A stretch of 6,544 bases of DNA. Origin: Bacteroidota bacterium (GTDB lineage: Bacteria > Bacteroidota > Bacteroidia > Chitinophagales > LD1). The notes under the pieces are model-generated. The model made no database searches and was not told the origin of the DNA. It saw only the letters and a list, made by a program, of their open reading frames with translations. The stretch covers positions 1-6,544 of the forward strand of contig JAEYZB010000114.1 of NCBI GenBank assembly GCA_023428205.1. The letters are read 5' to 3'. The position numbers and the translations under genes were made by a program. This document shows positions 1-5,295 of the stretch, one piece after another. How positions within the stretch are numbered: position 1 is the first letter of the stretch; every line of letters begins with the position of its first letter.

Positions 1-468
1 TTAGTGCTTGATGCAGATGCACTGAACATCATTTCAAAAGACAAAAAGTTATTCAAACAAATTCCTGCAAACACCATTCTCACTCCTCACCCGAAAGAGT
101 TTGACCGATTATTTGGCGCGCATATAAGTGAGGACGAACGCAGAAAAACGGCAATAGCGCAAGCGCAAAAACACAACCTGATAATTGTATTAAAAGGACA
201 CAAAACTTTAATCACAAACGGCACAGAAAGTTTCCTGAACACCACAGGTAATGCAGGATTGGCGAAAGGCGGTTCGGGTGATGCGCTCACGGGAATTATC
301 ACGGCATTTTTAGCACAAGGTTACGAGCCGTTTATTGCTGCACAATTAGGTGTTTACATTCACGGCTTGGCAGCCGATATTTGCCTGCAATATCAAAGTG
401 AAGAAAGTATGCTAATAACAGATGTGATTGAATGTTTGGGCGAAGCTTTTAAACGATTACTAAAATAA
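1..468 (+). CDS. nnrD: ADP-dependent NAD(P)H-hydrate dehydratase, C-terminal part (5' end outside window)
   Basis: This is the last 155 residues of a NAD(P)H-hydrate dehydratase of the YjeF C-terminal/ribokinase-like family. The enzyme uses ADP to dehydrate damaged NADHX and NADPHX back to NADH and NADPH, a cytosolic metabolite-repair reaction. Visible motifs, in order, are VLDADALN at local residues 2-9, the family signature TPHPKEFDRLFG, the VLKGHKTLI strand, and the nucleotide-binding glycine loop NTTGNAGLAKGGSGDALTG, whose Asp (codon 280-282) is the expected catalytic base. The closing helices (YIHGLAAD, then a SMLITDVIE segment) are also typical. The reading frame is open at base 1, so the gene begins upstream; GTG at base 4 is an internal valine and not a start. 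In many bacteria this domain is fused behind an NnrE epimerase domain, giving about 500 residues in total. Whether that is so here cannot be seen. The gene converges on the glycosyltransferase. Confidence 0.95.
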   Translation, partial: LVLDADALNIISKDKKLFKQIPANTILTPHPKEFDRLFGAHISEDERRKTAIAQAQKHNLIIVLKGHKTLITNGTESFLNTTGNAGLAKGGSGDALTGIITAFLAQGYEPFIAAQLGVYIHGLAADICLQYQSEESMLITDVIECLGEAFKRLLK

Positions 469-470
469 AT

Positions 471-515
471 CCTGCTCGTTTTTTCTGACCACATTGTGCT
501 TCCTGCTCATTTTTT
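471..515. repeat. Imperfect 14-bp direct repeat with T-tracts at a convergent gene junction
   Basis: CCTGCTCGTTTTTT at 471-484 recurs as CCTGCTCATTTTTT at 502-515, 13 of 14 bases identical, 31 bp apart. The first copy lies just after the nnrD stop. The second overlaps the stop codon of the minus-strand glycosyltransferase (507-509). The T-tracts read in the plus direction and could help end nnrD transcription, but I find no strong GC hairpin in front of either, so I do not call a classical terminator. The repeat itself is directly visible; any role is a guess. Confidence 0.5.
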
Positions 516-1529
516 TACCCCATTTCCGTTTAAATCGCTGAATCGTTTTTTACCGAGCAAAAAGTATTGCCAAACAATCGATTTTTTGTAGAGCGTTTTC
601 GGCACAGAATGTTTGGTGTGTTTCCTTTTTTTCAGCGTGTAAAAAAGCTGTTTTATAAAATCATTATGTGCCCGAAGAATCGGCATCGCATCTTTCCAAT
701 TTTTATTTTTCACGACACTTTGCAAAATGGCAATTCCATCTAACATCAAGCGAAACGGCAAAGTCCACCACAAGCGCGACCAAGGCAAATTTTTAGTGAG
801 CAAAAACAGAGAATTGCGGAAATTCAAATACGTTTTTCTCGGACTTCCCTGCGGTAGCGAACCTCCTCCTACATGGTAAACATGTGCTTGCGGAACAACC
901 GCAATTTGATGACCGAAACTCTGAATGCGCCAGCACAAATCAATTTCTTCCTGATGCGCGAAAAAATCTTCGTCTAAACCACCCGTTTGCCAATATACAT
1001 CGGAACGAACGAACAAACACGCACCTGTTGCCCAAAAAACAGGAACAACATCCTCGTATTGCTGCTCGTTTTTTTCGACCGTTTCAAAGATTCTGCCACG
1101 ACAAAATGCGTAACCCAGATAATCTACATAACCTCCCGAAGCACCCGCATACTCAAACGAATTTTTATCGTGATACGCTAAGATTTTCGGTTGTGCGGCC
1201 GCGTAATTTTCGATCGTTTCTAAAAAATCAATCACCGGCAAAAGCCAGTTTTCTGTCACCTCCACATCTTGATTCAACAGTACATAATACTTTGCTCTCA
1301 CTTGTTTCAGCGCTTCATTATAGCCACCGGCAAAACCTTTGTTTTCAGAATTCTGAACGACACGAACGGTTGGATATTTTTCTCGCACAAAAGCGACACT
1401 ATCATCCGTAGAAGCATTATCGGCATACACCACTTCTGTGTTTTTTAAGTTCGAATATTGTACTACGCTTGGCAAAAACTGTTCCAAAAAACGTTTCCCG
1501 TTCCAACCTAAAATGACAACAGCAACCAA
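507..1529 (-). CDS. Family 2 glycosyltransferase (rhamnosyltransferase-like, GT-A fold)
   Basis: A 340-residue GT2 enzyme that probably transfers a sugar from a nucleotide donor to a surface polysaccharide or other glycan on the cytoplasmic side. Numbered from the chosen start, the GT-A domain begins at residue 2 with VAVVILGWNG and continues with YADNASTDDS (35-44), NKGFAGGYNEAL (63-74) and NQDVEV (86-91), which stands in the place of the metal-binding DxD motif. It ends with WATGACLFVR (166-175), the FFAHQEEIDLCWR block (189-201) carrying the likely catalytic acid, and YHVGGGS (218-224). The remaining C-terminal 110 residues are basic and helical, with no clear membrane span. The frame stays open upstream to GTG 1589, but that codon lies inside a terminator hairpin and the extra residues (beginning MSFACAIFIY) are not family-like. 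TTG 1529 has a purine-rich AGAAAGAAGAA tract just upstream and gives the usual family N-terminus. GTG 1547 is a second option. Donor and acceptor are unknown. Confidence 0.88.
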   Translation of the reverse strand: MVAVVILGWNGKRFLEQFLPSVVQYSNLKNTEVVYADNASTDDSVAFVREKYPTVRVVQNSENKGFAGGYNEALKQVRAKYYVLLNQDVEVTENWLLPVIDFLETIENYAAAQPKILAYHDKNSFEYAGASGGYVDYLGYAFCRGRIFETVEKNEQQYEDVVPVFWATGACLFVRSDVYWQTGGLDEDFFAHQEEIDLCWRIQSFGHQIAVVPQAHVYHVGGGSLPQGSPRKTYLNFRNSLFLLTKNLPWSRLWWTLPFRLMLDGIAILQSVVKNKNWKDAMPILRAHNDFIKQLFYTLKKRKHTKHSVPKTLYKKSIVWQYFLLGKKRFSDLNGNGVKK

Positions 1530-1552
1530 AATTTCTTCTTTCTCCACGAAGC

Positions 1553-1584
1553 TAAAACTATAAATGAAAATGGCGCAAGCAAAA
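1553..1584 (-). promoter_or_regulatory. Putative Bacteroidota-type promoter for the glycosyltransferase
   Basis: On the minus strand, TTTTG (1584-1580) is followed after 19 bases by TAGTTTTA (1560-1553). The pair resembles the Bacteroidota -33 TTTG and -7 TAnnTTTG elements at normal spacing, with one mismatch in the last base of the -7 box. Transcription would start near 1546, about 17 bases before TTG 1529, which leaves room for the purine-rich tract. The boxes overlap the hairpin thought to end gcvP. This is a pattern match only. Confidence 0.4.
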
Positions 1585-1598
1585 CTCACGCCATTTTT
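1567..1598 (-). terminator. Rho-independent terminator after gcvP (possibly bidirectional)
   Basis: AAAATGGCG (1567-1575) and CGCCATTTT (1589-1597) form a perfect 9-bp stem around a 13-base loop. Read on the minus strand, the hairpin begins about 20 bases after the gcvP stop codon (1619-1621) and its 3' arm ends in TTTT followed by CATTTAT, a short U-rich tail. Its symmetry means it would also have a T-tract on the plus strand, though no plus-strand gene reads into it. It separates gcvP from the glycosyltransferase and covers the upstream GTG codon at 1589, which speaks against that codon as a translation start. Confidence 0.7.
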
Positions 1599-1618
1599 AA
1601 TTCTCTATTTCAAATTGT

Positions 1619-4492
1619 TTAAACGTATTCCTCTACCGCAGGGCAGGTACAAATCAAATTCCTGTCTCCGTGTGAATCGTTGATGCGGTTTACGCTTGCC
1701 CAGAATTTATTGTGGCGCGCAAATGGCAATGGAAACGCTGCGACTTCACGGGAATAGCTGTGATTCCATTCTTCTGCCGTCACTTCGTCCACTGTATGAG
1801 GTGCATTTTTCAATGGATTATCGGTAGCGTCCAATTCTTTACGCTGAATTTGTTCAATTTCGCGTTTGATTTGAATAAGTGCATCGCAGAAACGATCTAA
1901 TTCTTCTTTATCTTCACTTTCTGTCGGCTCTATCATCAAGGTTCCCGCCACAGGGAAAGAAACGGTTGGTGCGTGGAAACCATAGTCCATCAAGCGTTTT
2001 GCTACATCACCTACTTCCACTCCTACTGTGTGTTTATATGCGCGGAAATCCAAAATAAATTCGTGCGCTACACTGCCGTTTTCGCCTGTGTAAAGCACAT
2101 CAAATTCTTTTTCCAAACGAGCACGCATATAGTTCGCATTGAAAATCGCGTATTCTGTTGCTTTTTTCAGACCACTTGCCCCCAACATTTTGATGTAACC
2201 ATAAGAAATCAACAAAATGCTTGCGCTTCCCCAAGGTGCAGAAGATACCGCAGGAATTGCTTTTTCGCCACCTGTTTTACTTACCGGATTGCTCGGCAAA
2301 TACGGAGCAAGATGTTTCGCAACACAGATTGGTCCCATTCCGGGTCCGCCACCTCCGTGCGGAATGGCAAATGTTTTATGCAGATTGATGTGATTCACAT
2401 CTGCACCGATAAAGCCCGGTCCTGTGATACCTACTTGCGCATTAAGGTTTGCCCCGTCCATATACACTTGTCCGCCATTTGCGTGAATAAGCGCGCAAAC
2501 ATCTTTAATGTTCGTTTCAAACACTCCGTGCGTTGATGGATACGTTACCATCAAGCAGCTCAAATTATCTTTATGTTCTTCCACTTTCGCTACCAAATCA
2601 TTGAAGTTGATGTTGCCTTTTTCGTCAGTCGCAACAACGACTACTTTCAAGCCCAACATCGCTGCAGTAGCCGGATTCGTACCGTGTGCAGAAGCAGGAA
2701 TCAGTGCCACATTGCGGTGTCCTTGCCCAATATCTTTTTGATAAGCGTGAATAACTTGCAATCCTGCATATTCGCCTTGCGCACCTGAATTCGGCTGCAA
2801 AGAAGTTGCATAAAATCCCGTAATTTCCGATAGCGCATTTTCCAACTCCGTAATCATCGTTCTGTATCCTTCTGTTTGATTGACAGGTGCGAATGGATGA
2901 ATGTGTGCAAATACCGCCCAGCTAACCGGCTCTAATTCAGCAGCCGCATTCAGCTTCATTGTACAAGAACCCAAGGCAATCATTGATTTTGTCAAGGACA
3001 AATCTTTATTCTCCAAAGTTTTGATGTAGCGCATCAACTGTGTTTCGGTGTGGTGCGAATTGAACACTTGCGCTTGCAAATAAGCCGAAGTTCTTATCAA
3101 TGATTTTGGTACAGAAATAGTCGCATCTTCTTTTGCCGAAACAACATTTGGTGAATATGTTTTACCCGCAGCTTGCGCAAAAATCGAAACGATTACTTCA
3201 ATATCTTTCGGCAAAGTGGTTTCATCTATGGCAATAGAAACAAGATTGTTTGCATAGTAGAAATTCACCTCATTTTTTTCACCTATTTCTCTAAGGGCTG
3301 CTGCGTCATTCACTTCCACTGTCAATGTATCGAAGAAAAATTCGTTTTTGATGATATAGCCCAACGCTTTCAATTTTGCCGCCAAAACCTGTGTGTTTCC
3401 ATGAATACGCAATGCAATATTTTTCACGCCTTGCGCTCCGTGATAAACGCCATACATTCCCGCCATAATTGCGAGCAACGCTTGCGCTGTACAAATATTG
3501 GAAGTCGCTTTTTCTCTGCGAATGTGCTGTTCGCGCGTTTGCAAGGCCATACGCAAAGCCGTTTTGTTTCGGCTGTCTACCGAAATACCGATAATGCGAC
3601 CCGGAATGATACGTTTAAAGTCATCTTTCGTAGCGAAATAAGCCGCGTGCGGTCCACCAAAACCCATTGGAACGCCAAAACGTTGCGTATTGCCGATAGC
3701 GCAATCTGCGCCAAATTCGCCCGGAGGCGTAAGCAATGCCAACGACAACAAATCAGCCGCCACGGTTACATAACATTCTATCGCATGCGCTTTTTCAATA
3801 AATGATTTATATTCAATCACACTTCCATCTGCCGCAGGATATTGGAGCAATGCGCCAAAAAAATCGTTTGTCAATTCAACCGTTTCGTGATTGCCGACAA
3901 CCACTTCAATTCCCAACACCGAAGCGCGGGTTTGCACTACAGCAATCGTTTGCGGAAAACATTTTTCGGAAACAAAAAACTTCGTGAACTCAAAACCGCG
4001 TTTGTTTTTTACGCCCAAAAACATAGTCATCGCCTCAGCTGCGGCAGTTCCTTCGTCCAATAAAGACGCATTCGCAATCGGCAATGCCGTCAAATCGGAA
4101 ACCACCGTTTGATAATTCAACAACGCTTCCAAACGACCTTGCGCGATCTCGGCTTGGTAAGGCGTGTACTGTGTGTACCAACCCGGATTTTCAAAAATAT
4201 TTCTGCGAATAGCTGCTGGCGTAATCGTGTTGTAATACCCCAAACCGATATAGCTTTTGAACACTTTGTTTTTCGCTGCCAACTTTTTCAATTCCTGCAA
4301 ATACTCAAATTCGCTCAAACCCTCCGGCAAATTCAACGGTCGCTCTCGCAAAATGCTATTCGGCACAGTTTTATCAATCAGTTCCTGCACACTTTTCAAA
4401 CCTAAAGTTTGCAACATTTGTTTTTCCGATTCCGCGTCCACACCAATGTGGCGATTTACAAACGCGTCCGTAGAGCGAAGATTAAGCGACAT
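1619..4492 (-). CDS. gcvP: Glycine dehydrogenase (aminomethyl-transferring), P-protein of the glycine cleavage system
   Basis: The P-protein is a cytosolic PLP enzyme that decarboxylates glycine and passes the aminomethyl group to the lipoyl arm of H-protein. With T- and L-proteins this yields CO2, ammonia, NADH and methylene-tetrahydrofolate. At 957 residues it is the fused single-chain form and has the same length as the E. coli enzyme. The N-terminal half carries NRHIG, YTQYTPYQAEIAQGRLE and FGVPMGFGGPHAAYF. The C-terminal half carries GSCTMKLN (508-515), PNSGAQGEYAGL, SAHGTNPATAAM (His603), TYPSTHGVFE, MDGANLNAQVG and NLHKTFAIPHGGGGPG. Lys706 in HKTF is the expected PLP Schiff-base lysine, at the E. 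coli number. There is no frameshift or missing core motif, so it should be active. The ATG start gives MSLNLRSTDAFVNRHIG, a normal N-terminus. gcvT, gcvH and lpd are not in the window, and the short leader shows no glycine riboswitch. Confidence 0.98.
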   Translation of the reverse strand: MSLNLRSTDAFVNRHIGVDAESEKQMLQTLGLKSVQELIDKTVPNSILRERPLNLPEGLSEFEYLQELKKLAAKNKVFKSYIGLGYYNTITPAAIRRNIFENPGWYTQYTPYQAEIAQGRLEALLNYQTVVSDLTALPIANASLLDEGTAAAEAMTMFLGVKNKRGFEFTKFFVSEKCFPQTIAVVQTRASVLGIEVVVGNHETVELTNDFFGALLQYPAADGSVIEYKSFIEKAHAIECYVTVAADLLSLALLTPPGEFGADCAIGNTQRFGVPMGFGGPHAAYFATKDDFKRIIPGRIIGISVDSRNKTALRMALQTREQHIRREKATSNICTAQALLAIMAGMYGVYHGAQGVKNIALRIHGNTQVLAAKLKALGYIIKNEFFFDTLTVEVNDAAALREIGEKNEVNFYYANNLVSIAIDETTLPKDIEVIVSIFAQAAGKTYSPNVVSAKEDATISVPKSLIRTSAYLQAQVFNSHHTETQLMRYIKTLENKDLSLTKSMIALGSCTMKLNAAAELEPVSWAVFAHIHPFAPVNQTEGYRTMITELENALSEITGFYATSLQPNSGAQGEYAGLQVIHAYQKDIGQGHRNVALIPASAHGTNPATAAMLGLKVVVVATDEKGNINFNDLVAKVEEHKDNLSCLMVTYPSTHGVFETNIKDVCALIHANGGQVYMDGANLNAQVGITGPGFIGADVNHINLHKTFAIPHGGGGPGMGPICVAKHLAPYLPSNPVSKTGGEKAIPAVSSAPWGSASILLISYGYIKMLGASGLKKATEYAIFNANYMRARLEKEFDVLYTGENGSVAHEFILDFRAYKHTVGVEVGDVAKRLMDYGFHAPTVSFPVAGTLMIEPTESEDKEELDRFCDALIQIKREIEQIQRKELDATDNPLKNAPHTVDEVTAEEWNHSYSREVAAFPLPFARHNKFWASVNRINDSHGDRNLICTCPAVEEYV

Positions 4493-4511
4493 ATTATTTG
4501 AATTTTGGGCG

Positions 4512-4519
4512 CAAAAATA
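4512..4519 (-). promoter_or_regulatory. Putative -7 promoter box for gcvP
   Basis: On the minus strand this reads TATTTTTG, a full match to the Bacteroidota -7 consensus TAnnTTTG, 19 bases before the gcvP ATG. Transcription would start near 4506, leaving a leader of only about 13 bases. I do not see a TTTG at the standard distance upstream; a TTG occurs 13 bases away, which is too close. The call therefore rests on one box in an AT-rich gap. Confidence 0.4.
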
Positions 4520-4592
4520 CGATTTCTAAGCACAATTTTTGGGGTGTGCAGAAGATGTGCGAAAATGAATTAAACAATCTGACGATGAATAA

Positions 4593-4600
4593 TACTTTTG
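4593..4600 (+). promoter_or_regulatory. Putative -7 box directly before the TonB-like gene
   Basis: TACTTTTG matches the TAnnTTTG consensus completely and ends four bases before the ATG at 4605. If used, transcription would begin at or beside the start codon, giving a leaderless or near-leaderless mRNA. No clear -33 TTTG lies at the expected distance, so a chance match in AT-rich DNA is possible. Confidence 0.3.
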
Positions 4601-4604
4601 GAAT

Positions 4605-5270
4605 ATGAAAAACATATTATTACTCTTAATTCTTTTGCCGTTACTTTCATCTGCACAAAAAAGCAGCAAACCGGTTTTCCTTTCCGACAGTTCAGAAGTT
4701 GATTTTTTTAATAGTAACCTCCGTATGACGGCTAGCGAACGTGCGTTATATTGCAAAAGGACTATCGAAGTTGCTTATGCTGTGGACACAAACGGAAGGG
4801 TATCAGAAATATCTGTTTCAACTAAAGAAGATTCCTTACCAAAAGAATTAGAAAACGAAGTAGTTAGCATTATAAATTTGTTTTCATATAAATCTGCTTA
4901 TTCAAAAGGACAACCCGTAACGGCTTTTTTAACTCAAAAATTTACGCTTTGTGAATCAAGGGTTTACAACTATGTTGAACATATGCCAGAGTATAAAGGT
5001 GGCGAAAGTAAGATGATGGAATTCATCAGAGATAATTACAAAATTCCTGTCATAGACAAAGCGTACAATTTACAAGGAAAAGTAATTATTAGTTTCGTAG
5101 TCGATGAAGATGGAACTGTTTCTGATGTAAAAATTAGACAAAGTGTAAGCTACGGATTAGATATGGAAGCAACTCGTGTAGTAAAACTCCTCAAGTTCAA
5201 AGGTGGAATTCATAATGGCAAACCTGTAAAAGTAAATTACACACTACCTATATTGATTCAATATCAATAA
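4605..5270 (+). CDS. Exported protein with two tandem TonB C-terminal-like domains
   Basis: A 221-residue envelope protein. Residues 1-18 (MKNILLLLILLPLLSSAQ) form a signal peptide, probably cut near SSA-Q. The C-terminal domain, about 122-219, is recognisably TonB_C: VEHMPEYKGGE (124-134), the QGKVIISFVVDEDGTVSDVKI strand pair (157-177), LDMEATRVVKLLKF (185-198) and NGKPVKVNYTLPI (204-216). Residues 52-114 look like a second, degenerate copy (IEVAYAVDTNGRVSEISV, then a helix, then KGQPVTAFLTQKFTL). The only two cysteines, C50 and C116, flank that copy. True TonB has a membrane anchor and a long proline-rich linker; neither is evident here, so this is probably not the energy-transducing TonB but a periplasmic relative of unknown role. 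ATG 4605 is fixed by the signal peptide. GC content is about 35%, below its neighbours. The symporter follows after 25 bp on the same strand. Confidence 0.88.
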   Translation: MKNILLLLILLPLLSSAQKSSKPVFLSDSSEVDFFNSNLRMTASERALYCKRTIEVAYAVDTNGRVSEISVSTKEDSLPKELENEVVSIINLFSYKSAYSKGQPVTAFLTQKFTLCESRVYNYVEHMPEYKGGESKMMEFIRDNYKIPVIDKAYNLQGKVIISFVVDEDGTVSDVKIRQSVSYGLDMEATRVVKLLKFKGGIHNGKPVKVNYTLPILIQYQ

Positions 5271-5295
5271 TTGTCAAATCGTCTAATTAGAAAAA

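Noticed and set aside
1195..1202. GCGGCCGC palindrome
   Set aside because: It is a rare-cutter restriction site within the glycosyltransferase coding sequence and fits the codons there. There is no sign of a cloning artefact or regulatory role.
884..1411. Open frame of 175 codons on the plus strand
   Set aside because: It is antisense to the glycosyltransferase, whose motifs are clear. The translation is rich in His, Arg and Asn with no domain-like pattern, so it is a shadow frame.
1973..2536. Open frame of 187 codons on the plus strand
   Set aside because: It is antisense to conserved parts of gcvP, and its Cys/Phe/Arg-rich translation resembles no protein family.
3173..3805. Open frame of 210 codons on the plus strand
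   Set aside because: Also antisense to gcvP, with a Cys/Arg/Phe-rich composition typical of a reverse-strand shadow.
4493..4604. Glycine riboswitch ahead of gcvP
   Set aside because: The whole intergenic gap is 112 bp, shared with a divergent gene, and a consensus -7 box lies 19 bases before the ATG. I see no tandem aptamer-like conserved structure.
4526..4756. Minus-strand open frame of 76 codons across the divergent gap
   Set aside because: It overlaps the signal-peptide region of the TonB-like gene and the gcvP upstream region. It shows no recognisable protein features, and the opposite strand explains the DNA better.
5251..5269. Hairpin TATTGAT/ATCAATA at the end of the TonB-like gene, considered as a terminator
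   Set aside because: The 7-bp stem is almost all A/T, includes the stop codon and is followed by TTGTCAAATC with no T-tract. It is too weak to call.
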